This document shows, one piece after another, positions 42,967 through 50,574 of a stretch of DNA of 64,000 nt. Position numbers and translations under genes: made by a program. Origin of the DNA: Verrucomicrobiota bacterium (GTDB taxonomy: Bacteria > Verrucomicrobiota > Verrucomicrobiia > Verrucomicrobiales > Verrucomicrobiaceae). The stretch is taken from positions 62,001-126,000 of the forward strand of contig JANYCZ010000067.1 of NCBI GenBank assembly GCA_025360015.1. Reading direction: 5' to 3'. Below the pieces are notes generated by a model, which did no database searches, was not told the DNA's origin, and worked only from the letters and a program-made list of their open reading frames with translations. Position 1 is the stretch's first letter. Every line of letters begins with the position of its first letter.

Positions 42967-45504
42967 ATGTCCGACGCCAGCACCACTCCCATGATGAAGC
43001 AGTACCTCGCCATCCGGCGTGAGCTGCCGGAGGACGTGCTGCTATTTTTCCGGCTGGGGGATTTTTATGAGCTGTTTTTTGAGGACGCCAAGACCGCCGC
43101 GCCCATTCTGAATGTCGCGCTGACGAAACGCAATGGCGTGCCGATGTGCGGGGTGCCGCATCATTCCTCGCAGGGGTACATCGCGAAGCTGATCAAGGCG
43201 GGCAAGCGGGTGGCCATCGCGGAGCAGACGACCGAGCCAACGCCGGGAAAAATCGTCGAGCGTGCGGTGTCGCAGGTGCTGAGCGCGGGGACGATCAATG
43301 ATCTCAATTTGCTGGACTCGAACCGCTCGAACTATCTCGCGGCGGTGTTTCGCGAGGGGAAGAAGCTGGGGCTGGCGTATGTGGACCATACGACGGGTGA
43401 GTTTGAGGTGGCGGAGTTTAAGGACACGACGGAACTGGCCGATGAGCTGGAGAGACTTCAGGCGAGCGAGATTCTCCACAGCGAGGAGCAGGGGGATTTG
43501 ATCGCGGCGCTCGGCAGCCCTAGCTGTGCGCAGGCGATTGAGGGCTATCTCTTTTTGATTGAGCAGGGGCATCATAGCCTGACGCAGCATTTCAAGGTGC
43601 AGTCGCTGGATGGTTTTGGGTGTCAGGGGCTGAGCGCGGCGATTGGGGCTGCGGGGTGTATTCTGCAGTATCTGCAATTTCAACTGCGGCGGAGTGTGGA
43701 GCACATCCAGCGGCTGCGGTATGCGCAGATCAGCGATGTGGTGCTCATTGATGCGGCGAGCCAGAGCCACCTGGAACTGGTGAGCGCGCGTGGTGGCAAT
43801 GCGCACACGCTGCTGAGCGCGCTGGACCGCACGTGTACGCCGATGGGGGCGCGCAAACTGCGGCACTGGGTGCTGCACCCGCTGCGGGATCTCGACATGC
43901 TCACGCAGCGGCAGGACATGATCGCGGCGCTGCTGGAGGAGTCGATGCTGTTCAGCCAGATACGCACGCTGCTGAAGGAAGTGCGCGATCTGGAGCGCAC
44001 GAGCTCGCGACTGAGCCAGGGCAGTGGGAACGGGCGTGATTTGCTGATGCTGGCGTCGTCGCTGGAGGTGGTGCCGGCATTGCGTGCGGCGCTGGAGCAG
44101 CTCATCATGGAGAAGGCTGATGCAGAGTCGCTTTCCAGGGGGATCAAGATGATCCCCCTCCTGCTGGGGCGTTTGCATGACCTGACTGCGATCTCGCAGG
44201 AGATTCAGCATGCCATCGCGGATGAGCCGCCGATGCAGATCAAGGAGGGCGGGGTGTTTCGCGAGGGGTATCTGCCGGCGCTGGATGAGCTGCGGGCGGC
44301 CACGACGCTGGGCAGGCAGTGGATCGCGGATTTGCAGAATCGGGAGATCGAGCGCACGGGGATCAAGAGTCTCAAAATCAAATACAACGCGGTGTTTGGG
44401 TACTTCATTGAAATCACGAAGGCGAACGTGGGCAGCGTGCCGAGCGATTACCATCGCAAGCAGACCACGGTCAATGGTGAGCGCTACATCACGGATGAAC
44501 TGAAGCGCATGGAGGACAAGATTCTCGGCAGCGAGGAGCGGAGCAAGGCGCTGGAGTATGAGGAATTCCTCGGCCTGCGCGGGCGTGTGCTGGAGCATCT
44601 GGCGCACATTCAGGAGACGGCGGAGACGATTGCCATTCTGGATGCGTTGGGCTCGCTGGCGGAAACGGCGCGACTGTTTAACTACACGCGGCCCGTGCTG
44701 AATGAGACGCGTCATTTGTTCATCCGCGAGGGGCGTCATCCGGTGCTGGATCAGAACCTCACGGGCGGCGAACGCTTCGTGCCGAATGACATCACGCTGG
44801 AGCCGGAGGAGAGCCGCCTGATTTTGATCACGGGGCCGAACATGGCGGGGAAGAGCACGTATTTGCGCATGACGGCGCTGCTGACGTTGATGGCGCAGAT
44901 TGGCAGCTATCTGCCGGTGGCCAGCGCTGAGGTGGGGCTGGTGGATCGTATCTTCACGCGCATCGGCGCGAGTGATGACCTCGCACGTGGGCAGAGTACG
45001 TTCATGGTGGAGATGAATGAGACGGCGCTGATTTTGAATAATGCGACGGAGCGGAGTTTGGTTATTCTGGATGAGATCGGGCGCGGCACTTCAACATTTG
45101 ATGGGCTGAGCATTGCGTGGAGCGTGGCCGAACACATCCACGACAAGGTGGGCGCACGGGCGTTATTTGCGACGCACTACCATGAGATCACGGCGCTGGC
45201 GCAGAGCCGCAGCGCGGTGAAGAACTACAACGTGGCGGTGAAGGAGTGGAACCAGCAGATCATCTTTTTGCGCAAGATTATTCCTGGGTGTGCTGAGAAG
45301 AGCTATGGGATCCAGGTGGCGAGGCTCGCGGGCTTGCCGGAGGGTGTGATTGAGCGCGCGAAGGAAGTGCTGCAGCAGCTTGAGGCGGGGCATCAGCCTG
45401 CGGAGAGTGTGAAGGAGGTGCCGGTGGCGACGAGTGTGCCGGCGAAGGTGAGGAAGAAGGCCGTGAGTGATGCGGACGCGGGGCAGATGGTGTTGTTTGG
45501 GTAG
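42967..45504 (+). CDS. mutS: DNA mismatch repair protein MutS
   Basis: 845 aa from ATG 42967. The mismatch-reading Phe-x-Glu is in RLGDFYELFFEDA; the connector, core and clamp follow, and the ATPase has Walker A GPNMAGKST (623-631), IFTRIGASDDLARGQSTFMVEM, and Walker B ILDEIGRGTSTFDG. Length is normal for MutS1. The C-terminal tail (VPVATSVPAKVRKKAV) is basic. Residues 390-398 (SRGIKMIPL) in the lever region are encoded by a 23-bp perfect palindrome also found at 16891, an unusual insert in a conserved gene. mutL is not nearby. Confidence 0.97.
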   Translation: MSDASTTPMMKQYLAIRRELPEDVLLFFRLGDFYELFFEDAKTAAPILNVALTKRNGVPMCGVPHHSSQGYIAKLIKAGKRVAIAEQTTEPTPGKIVERAVSQVLSAGTINDLNLLDSNRSNYLAAVFREGKKLGLAYVDHTTGEFEVAEFKDTTELADELERLQASEILHSEEQGDLIAALGSPSCAQAIEGYLFLIEQGHHSLTQHFKVQSLDGFGCQGLSAAIGAAGCILQYLQFQLRRSVEHIQRLRYAQISDVVLIDAASQSHLELVSARGGNAHTLLSALDRTCTPMGARKLRHWVLHPLRDLDMLTQRQDMIAALLEESMLFSQIRTLLKEVRDLERTSSRLSQGSGNGRDLLMLASSLEVVPALRAALEQLIMEKADAESLSRGIKMIPLLLGRLHDLTAISQEIQHAIADEPPMQIKEGGVFREGYLPALDELRAATTLGRQWIADLQNREIERTGIKSLKIKYNAVFGYFIEITKANVGSVPSDYHRKQTTVNGERYITDELKRMEDKILGSEERSKALEYEEFLGLRGRVLEHLAHIQETAETIAILDALGSLAETARLFNYTRPVLNETRHLFIREGRHPVLDQNLTGGERFVPNDITLEPEESRLILITGPNMAGKSTYLRMTALLTLMAQIGSYLPVASAEVGLVDRIFTRIGASDDLARGQSTFMVEMNETALILNNATERSLVILDEIGRGTSTFDGLSIAWSVAEHIHDKVGARALFATHYHEITALAQSRSAVKNYNVAVKEWNQQIIFLRKIIPGCAEKSYGIQVARLAGLPEGVIERAKEVLQQLEAGHQPAESVKEVPVATSVPAKVRKKAVSDADAGQMVLFG
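44137..44159. repeat. 23-bp palindrome inside mutS
   Basis: AGGGGGATCA and TGATCCCCCT form perfect 10-bp arms around AGA. It matches the palindrome at 16891-16913 in all but one central base (compared on the opposite strand). It is in frame in mutS, coding for residues 391-398. A palindrome of this kind inside a core gene suggests a small insertion. Confidence 0.75.
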
Positions 45505-45545
45505 AAAGCACTGGAAAATTCAAGCGACTTGAGCATCTTACGCAC

Positions 45546-45779
45546 ATGAGAACTCGTGGTAAATCCATTCCTGCCCATTCATCTGCAAAGGGACGGGGTT
45601 TGTCGAATCCCGACAACCCAAACCGACTCAAACCTGGTGCGGTCTTTTACATCACCATTGATGGTCATCGTCAGACGCTGAGCTATCCTACCAAGCGTGG
45701 CAAGCTGCCCGCCAGCAAGATTCGCAAAATCATTGATGGCGTCGTCGCCTTGCGAAAGAAGCCTATTTTTGCCAAATGA
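45546..45779 (+). CDS. Small basic protein preceding a TIR-like gene
   Basis: 77 aa, pI clearly basic. N-terminus MRTRGKSIPAHSSAKGRG, then a beta-rich GAVFYITIDGHRQTLSYP and a helix SKIRKIIDGVVALRKKP. Its stop overlaps the ATG of the next gene by 4 bp (45776-45779), so the two are coupled. I do not recognise the family. Because of the overlap it is likely to be a partner or regulator of the TIR-like protein. Confidence 0.65.
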   Translation: MRTRGKSIPAHSSAKGRGLSNPDNPNRLKPGAVFYITIDGHRQTLSYPTKRGKLPASKIRKIIDGVVALRKKPIFAK

Positions 45780-46414
45780 GCGGGAAGCCTCGGCGCAAGC
45801 CTCGGTCGGCTGATATTTTTATCAACTGCCCCTTCGACGCCGATTACCAGCCGCTGTTTCGGGCCGTGGTGTTTGCCATTCACGCCTGCGGCTTTAACCC
45901 ACGCTGCGCGCTGGAGCTTGACGACGGCACCGAGGTTCGGGTCGAAAAGATCGTTCGCATCATGCGATCCTGCCGTTGGAGCGTACATGACATTTCCCGT
46001 ACCGCCTTGGATGCAGGCAACAAACTCCCGCGTTTTAACATGCCCTTCGAACTGGGTCTGTACTTTGGTCTGGCTCGCGGAGCACGCCAAAGCAAGCCCT
46101 CGCTGATACTCGATACGGAACGTTATCGTTATCAGCAGTTCATTTCTGACATCGCAGGCCAGGATATCCGGGCTCATGGCAGCGATCCGCTCAAGATGAT
46201 CAGCCACATTCGCGACTGGTTGAACACCCTCATGCCTTCCCGACGGCTGGCAGGTGGTCGCGCTTTTGGTCGCCTCTACACCCATTTTATCAATGAAGTC
46301 CCTCGATTACTGGCTCAAAACCAGATTGATGAGACCGAGATTACATTTGTTGACTGGTCCCTGCTTATTTCCGACTGGCTCAGTTACACTGATCTCAAGA
46401 GCAACCCCGCATGA
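45776..46414 (+). CDS. TIR/nucleoside-deoxyribosyltransferase-like protein (FINCPFD family)
   Basis: 212 aa. The opening DIFINCPFDADYQPLFRAVVF is a strand-loop-helix like TIR and SLOG-type nucleotide-binding folds, followed by CRWSVHDISR and LPRFNMPFELGLYFG with Glu92. In TIR and NDT-like proteins the E-L-G glutamate on this helix is catalytic for NAD or nucleotide cleavage. The C-terminal region (ISDIAGQDIRAHG, then helices) is conserved in this family. Many members sit beside defence genes, but I know of no tested function. It is the second gene of a coupled pair. Confidence 0.7.
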   Translation: MSGKPRRKPRSADIFINCPFDADYQPLFRAVVFAIHACGFNPRCALELDDGTEVRVEKIVRIMRSCRWSVHDISRTALDAGNKLPRFNMPFELGLYFGLARGARQSKPSLILDTERYRYQQFISDIAGQDIRAHGSDPLKMISHIRDWLNTLMPSRRLAGGRAFGRLYTHFINEVPRLLAQNQIDETEITFVDWSLLISDWLSYTDLKSNPA

Positions 46415-46456
46415 TCTCCTTTTGCGGCTGATTAAGACAGAGCGAAGCCGAAGAAA

Positions 46457-46648
46457 TCACCGCCTCTGCAATGACCGTTCCACCAGGCCTTCGTAGATTT
46501 TGCGGTGGTCGTCGAGGTTGAGTCCTTGGTTGCGGGGGTTGAGCATTTGTTTGTTGATGACTTCGCGCTGGGAGGTGCTGAGGCGGGAGAGTTTGGCGAC
46601 TATCTCGAGGGGGAGGGGCCTTGGGGTAGCTGTCTGAGACGCCTTCAT
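46457..46648 (-). CDS. Small hypothetical protein, paralogue 1
   Basis: 63 aa. After a polar start (MKASQTATPRPLPLEIVAKLSRL) comes STSQREVINKQMLNPRNQGL and DDHRKIYEGLVERSLQ. A second copy, with the end GLRNQGLGLDDRRKIYEGLV, lies at 48031-48177 on the same strand, about 1.4 kb away. Conservation of the protein sequence with third-position changes supports a real gene. Family not recognised. Confidence 0.6.
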   Translation of the reverse strand: MKASQTATPRPLPLEIVAKLSRLSTSQREVINKQMLNPRNQGLNLDDHRKIYEGLVERSLQRR

Positions 46649-46702
46649 CTACCCTAAGCCGGCAACATTGGTGTCGTGGCTCCGTTTAACAGGCCTCACC
46701 TC

Positions 46703-47872
46703 ATGCGCACGCTTCTCTTTCCTTTTGTTCTTTCGTCGATCGCTTTCGCGGACACACCCAAACTTCCTGGCATTGGCGAGGCGATGAGGGAGATGATCGC
46801 CAAGGGTGAGGTGGCGGGGGTGGTGACAGTGGTGGCGAAGAAGGATGGGCTGCTGCATCTGGAAGCCAGCGGGATGGCGGACATCGAAAAGCAGAAGGCG
46901 ATGAGTGTGGACACGATGTGCTGGATTGCATCGATGACGAAACCGGTCACGGGGGTAGCGATCATGATGCTGCAGGACGAGGGGAAGCTGGACATCGGGG
47001 ATCCGGTGGCGAAATATCTGCCGGAATTTGCGGCGCTGAAAACGCCTTTGGGCAAAGCGGCGAATCTCACGATCACGCAGATTTTGACGCATACCTCGGG
47101 CCTGGGCGAGGCGGGTGGTGCCAAGGCGCAGGAGGCGCACACGCTCGCGGATCTGGTGCCCATCTGGCTGGCGACGCCGATGCAATACGAGCCGGGCGCA
47201 AAATGGCAGTACTGCCAGTCCGGCATCAACGCGGCGGCACGCATCGTGGAGGTGATCAGCGGGATGACTTTCGACGAATTTTTGCAGAAGCGTCTGTTTA
47301 ATCCGCTGGGTATGACGAACACGACTTTTTATCCTACGGACGCGCAGTGGGGGAAGATGGCGACGGGGTATGCGAAGAACAAGGAGAGCGGCAAACTGGA
47401 AGCGGTGCCGCCACGCGGCGACTTCGGGAAACGCGGGCGCCCACCCCAGGGGAATGGCGGGCTGTATTCCTGCGCGAAGGATTACACACGGTTTTGCCAG
47501 ATGCTGCTCAATGGTGGGACGCTGGATGGCAAGCGCATCCTGAGTCCTGAGGCGGTGAAGATTCTCTCGGCTGTGCACACGGGCGATCTGCCCTGCGGCT
47601 TCTTCCAGAAAGCGGAGTTCGGCAGTCACGGCAAGAACTACGGCTGGGGCATCGGTGCGTGCGTGCTGAAGGAGCCGCATGAAGGTCTGGCGGAGATGCT
47701 TTCGCCCGGCACCTACGGTCACGGCGGTGCGTGGGGGACGCAGGCATGGATCGATCCGAAGAAGGAGGTCATCTACGTGCTGATGGTGCAGCGCGCGAAC
47801 TTCCCCAACAGCGATGCCAGCCCGGTGCGCGAGGCGTTTCAAAATGCGGCGGCGAAGGCGCTGTGGAAGTGA
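46703..47872 (+). CDS. Serine beta-lactamase-like hydrolase (class C/EstB family)
   Basis: 389 aa from ATG 46703. Signal peptide MRTLLFPFVLSSIAFA. The active-site S-x-x-K is SMTK (77-80), the second element is YCQ (170-172; YxN in true beta-lactamases), and the third is HGGAWGT near residue 342 in place of KTG. This is the beta-lactamase-family esterase/D-aminopeptidase group, acting in the periplasm on esters or peptides. Substrate unknown; resistance to antibiotics is not implied. Confidence 0.93.
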   Translation: MRTLLFPFVLSSIAFADTPKLPGIGEAMREMIAKGEVAGVVTVVAKKDGLLHLEASGMADIEKQKAMSVDTMCWIASMTKPVTGVAIMMLQDEGKLDIGDPVAKYLPEFAALKTPLGKAANLTITQILTHTSGLGEAGGAKAQEAHTLADLVPIWLATPMQYEPGAKWQYCQSGINAAARIVEVISGMTFDEFLQKRLFNPLGMTNTTFYPTDAQWGKMATGYAKNKESGKLEAVPPRGDFGKRGRPPQGNGGLYSCAKDYTRFCQMLLNGGTLDGKRILSPEAVKILSAVHTGDLPCGFFQKAEFGSHGKNYGWGIGACVLKEPHEGLAEMLSPGTYGHGGAWGTQAWIDPKKEVIYVLMVQRANFPNSDASPVREAFQNAAAKALWK

Positions 47873-47939
47873 GGGGGGCTCAGTGCGGGTGAGAATGATC
47901 CGCGAAACTTGCGCGTGGCAGAAAGGCCCCTCACCCCAA

Positions 47940-47995
47940 CCCTCTCCCCGAAGCGAAATATTCGCTATCGTTGTGTGCCAGGGGCGGGGAGAGGG
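47940..47995. repeat. Nested inverted repeat (cruciform-type)
   Basis: Perfect 11-bp arms CCCTCTCCCCG and CGGGGAGAGGG surround a 34-nt centre that itself contains AGCGAA-ATA-TTCGCT (47952-47966). Arms of this kind (CCCTCACCCCAACCCTCTCCCC) are a widespread small mobile palindrome in bacterial genomes. It lies 68 bp after the hydrolase stop and may also act as a terminator. Confidence 0.7.
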
Positions 47996-48030
47996 AGAGC
48001 CGCGTTTGCTGTCCTCGTTTCGTCAACGCA

Positions 48031-48177
48031 CTAGCGCCCCTGCAAAGAACGGTCCACGAGGCCTTCGTAGATTTTGCGGCGGTCATCGAGGCCGAGGCCT
48101 TGGTTGCGGAGGCCGCGCATGTGCTTGTTGATGTCTTCGCGCTGGGAGGTGCTGAGGCGCCCGAGTTTGGCGACCAT
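48031..48177 (-). CDS. Small hypothetical protein, paralogue 2, possibly 5'-truncated
   Basis: 48 aa from ATG 48177. The sequence VAKLGRLSTSQREDINKHM then GLRNQGLGLDDRRKIYEGLV and RSLQGR aligns along its whole length with the protein at 46457-46648. The frame is open further upstream (SSDGYPKAPPPE) but has no start codon before a stop, so the first 15 residues of the paralogue seem to be lost. Either it starts at the internal ATG or it is a pseudogene. Confidence 0.5.
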   Translation of the reverse strand: MVAKLGRLSTSQREDINKHMRGLRNQGLGLDDRRKIYEGLVDRSLQGR

Positions 48178-48237
48178 CTCAGGTGGCGGGGCCTTGGGGT
48201 AGCCGTCTGAGGAGACGGCCTTCTTTGTAGTTCACTC

Positions 48238-48540
48238 TCAGGCTTCGCCCAGATCCCGTTCATCGCGGTGGCCATGCCAGAAGCGCAGGATGTGGACGAT
48301 GTTCTCAGCGACGTCGATTCGATAGATGATCTTTTAGCTGCGTTTGAAGACCAGAATTTCTCGTGTGTCTGGCAGGATGGCCACACGCACGGGGCGACCG
48401 CTTTGCGCCCGCATGGGCGAGCTCAGCTCATGTTCTGCGGTGTCGATCAGATCGCGTACATACTGCTCGCCGCGCTCTGGTTCGCCATGCTGGCACCAGT
48501 AGTCATCGATCTCATGGAGATCGTTCAGCGCTGACTGGTC
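48238..48540 (-). pseudogene. ParE/RelE-type toxin with in-frame stop
   Basis: The minus-strand frame reads SALNDLHEIDDYWCQHGEPE, QYVRDLIDTAEHELSS, and REILVFKRS, then TAA (48336-48334), and in the same frame KIIYRIDVAENIVHILRFWH and GHRDERDLGEA to TGA (48240-48238). Joined, this is a complete ParE-type toxin of about 100 aa with the typical IYRI and VLHGARD-like ends (here ILRFWHGHRD). No ATG follows the antitoxin stop, so the start may be damaged as well. The antitoxin just upstream is intact. Confidence 0.75.
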
Positions 48541-48745
48541 AGGAGGACTTGGAACGACGTTGAGCCCATTTTTGTTCGAGCAGTTGCTTAGCTTCAGCCA
48601 AGGGGCGTTCACGCCCGTTACGCACATCATCCTCCGCTGCGGCAATGTCCCGAAGCAGCCGGGCGTCATCATGCAGATCGCGCCAAGCCAACGACTCCTC
48701 TGGCAGCTCGGCCAGCAAGGACAAGGTTTGCTCTTTGGTGCTCAT
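48539..48745 (-). CDS. ParD-like antitoxin
   Basis: 68 aa from ATG 48745. LLAELPEESLAWRDLHDDARLLRDI is followed by a charged helix (ERPLAEAKQLLEQKWAQRRSK). This arrangement fits small antitoxins paired with ParE/RelE toxins. The broken toxin (48238-48540) follows directly. Classification is by size, helix pattern and neighbour. Confidence 0.65.
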   Translation of the reverse strand: MSTKEQTLSLLAELPEESLAWRDLHDDARLLRDIAAAEDDVRNGRERPLAEAKQLLEQKWAQRRSKSS

Positions 48746-49032
48746 GGTCATCAAACTAACATCGGACTTTCAGCCTGCAACTGGGTCCTGCGTGCACGGC
48801 ACCTGCCATCAGCGCTTATGCATGAAGAGGCCACCGAAAGCGCCGCGTCCGGTCTGAAGGACAAAAAGGACGGAAACGACCTAAAGGACACCTTATTCCA
48901 TGATAGTCAGATGTTTGGCCGCTGTTCATGCGCAAACCCTAACCTGCCATGAATTGAAACCGTGCGAATCTCTCCATGCAAAGAATTCGCTGCTGGTTAG
49001 TTTATCACACAAGCTCAACCACCCATCCCCTC

Positions 49033-49941
49033 ATGTCCACACGCCGCCGTTTTCTTCACACTGCCCTGGGGTTTGCCGCCCTGCCACCTTTTGCGCGGGC
49101 AGCGGTGCCTGGCGGGGTCAGCCTGGGGTTCAGCTTGTATGGGATGAAGACGCTGGCTTTGAGTGAGGCGCTGAAAACTTGTGCGGAGATTGGCTATGGG
49201 AATGTGGAGCTGGCTTTGAATGCGGGGTTTCCGACGGAGCCGAAGGTTTTTACGGTGGAGGCACGGGCGGAGGCGGTGAAGCAGCTTGCGGCGCTGAAGC
49301 TGGACCTGCCCTGCTTGATGGTGAACCTGAGCCTCACGGCGGATGACAAGGGGCATGCGCTGAACCTGCAAAGCATCCGCGATGCGGCGCTGGTGGCGCG
49401 TGATATGAACGCCGCGCAGCCGCCGATCCTTGAGACGGTGTGCGGTGGCAAACCGGCGACGTGGGAGGAGCAGAAGGCGGGCATGGTGGAGCGGCTGCAT
49501 GCCTGGGCGGAGGGGGCGGAGATGGAGAAGACGACCATCGCGATCAAGGCGCATGTGGGCAGTGCGGTGAACTCGCCGGAGCGCCTGCTGTGGCTGCTGG
49601 AGCAGGTGAAGTCTCCGGCGATTCAGGTGACGTATGACTACAGCCACTTTGAGCTGCAGGGCATCGACATGGAGGAAAGCATGAAGCTGCTTCTGCCACG
49701 CACGAAGTTTATTCATGTCAAAGACGCGACGGGTGATGCGGCGAAGTTTCAGTTCCTGCTGCCCGGTGAAGGACGCACCGATTATGTGAAGTACTTCACC
49801 GCGCTGAAGCAGCACGGCTACCACGGCCCGGTGGTGGTGGAGGTGAGCGGGCAGATTTTTAGCAAGCCGGGGTATGAGCCCATCGCGGCGGCGAAGAAGT
49901 GCTATGCGGTGCTGGCCGGCGCGCTGGGGAAAGTGGGCTAA
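49033..49941 (+). CDS. Tat-exported sugar phosphate isomerase/epimerase-like protein
   Basis: 302 aa from ATG 49033. Twin-arginine signal STRRRFLHTALGFAALPPFARA. The mature protein is a xylose-isomerase-like TIM barrel (AP_endonuc_2): SLYGMKTLALSEALKTCAEIGY, IAIKAHVGSAVN, VTYDYSHFELQG, FIHVKDATGDAAKF and VVVEVSGQIFS. Metal-binding acidic and histidine residues are visible in YDYSHF and HVKD. Exported isomerases of this type are common in Verrucomicrobia in glycan breakdown. Substrate unknown. Confidence 0.9.
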   Translation: MSTRRRFLHTALGFAALPPFARAAVPGGVSLGFSLYGMKTLALSEALKTCAEIGYGNVELALNAGFPTEPKVFTVEARAEAVKQLAALKLDLPCLMVNLSLTADDKGHALNLQSIRDAALVARDMNAAQPPILETVCGGKPATWEEQKAGMVERLHAWAEGAEMEKTTIAIKAHVGSAVNSPERLLWLLEQVKSPAIQVTYDYSHFELQGIDMEESMKLLLPRTKFIHVKDATGDAAKFQFLLPGEGRTDYVKYFTALKQHGYHGPVVVEVSGQIFSKPGYEPIAAAKKCYAVLAGALGKVG

Positions 49942-50021
49942 CGCAACTTGAACATCGAATGTCGGACTCGTGAGCTTTCATGCATCTCGACAATATGCGT
50001 GACCGAGTGTGTTCCTTTTCT

Positions 50022-50237
50022 ATGACGACTGCGTTGCCTTTCATGGATGAACTTCGCCGCCTACCCGCCGACCAGCTGGAGGAGACTGCTGATTTCATTC
50101 ACACTCTCATCGAAGAACGACGCCTGCGCCGCGCATCCATGATCGACGCCACCGCTGGCAACCTGACCGGCGAAGAAGGCGAGTCACTCGAAACCGCTCT
50201 GGCCGAATGCAGCACTGTGGATGAAAACACCTGGTAG
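50022..50237 (+). CDS. VapB-type antitoxin
   Basis: 71 aa from ATG 50022. FMDELRRLPADQLEETADFIHTL and a C-terminal acidic helix (GEEGESLETALAECSTVDENTW). The PIN toxin start (ATG 50221) overlaps the last 17 bp. Such a short helical antitoxin resembles DUF2281/VapB proteins. It seems intact although the toxin is not. Confidence 0.65.
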   Translation: MTTALPFMDELRRLPADQLEETADFIHTLIEERRLRRASMIDATAGNLTGEEGESLETALAECSTVDENTW

Positions 50238-50557
50238 CCTTGCCCTCGACAGCAGCGTCATTGTTCGTCATATGCGAACTGCTGACCCTGTGATTGCTGC
50301 CAAGCTCAAGGCGGCCACGGAGCTCTACCTTCCACTCACAGCTCTTGGAGAAATGCGCTTTGGTTCTCCTCCTGCCGGATGACGCCACGGCCTCCGTTTA
50401 TGCTGAACTGAAAGAGGCTCTCGCCGCCAAAGGCAAGCCCATCCCGGAAAACGACCTCTCGATCGCCGCAACCGCCAAAAGTCATGGGCTTCCTCTTTAC
50501 TGCAAGGATACTCACTTTGATGAACTGGCCGGTCTGATGACGATCATCCAAGCCTGA
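50221..50557 (+). pseudogene. VapC-type PIN toxin with internal deletion
   Basis: From ATG 50221 the frame reads SLALDSSVIVRHMRTADPV then ELYLPLTALGEMRFG and soon stops (50386). In a shifted frame the second half continues: LLLPDDATASVYAELKEALAAKG, PIPENDLSIAATAKSHGL, YCKDTHFDEL, ending at 50557. The PIN acidic residues in both halves are kept (Asp10, the Glu in GEMRFG, the Asp in NDLSIAA and KDTHFD), but about 30 residues between GEMRFG and LLPDD expected in intact relatives are missing. The toxin is therefore inactive. Confidence 0.75.
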
Positions 50558-50574
50558 ATTCCGCACACGTCTTC

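Noticed and set aside
43042-44739. 565-aa minus-strand frame inside mutS
   Set aside because: Arginine/histidine/glutamine-rich shadow of MutS codons; mutS is complete on the other strand.
46703-47872. True beta-lactamase (antibiotic resistance)
   Set aside because: SxxK is present but the second element is YCQ and the third is HGG, which fits the esterase/D-aminopeptidase-like branch.
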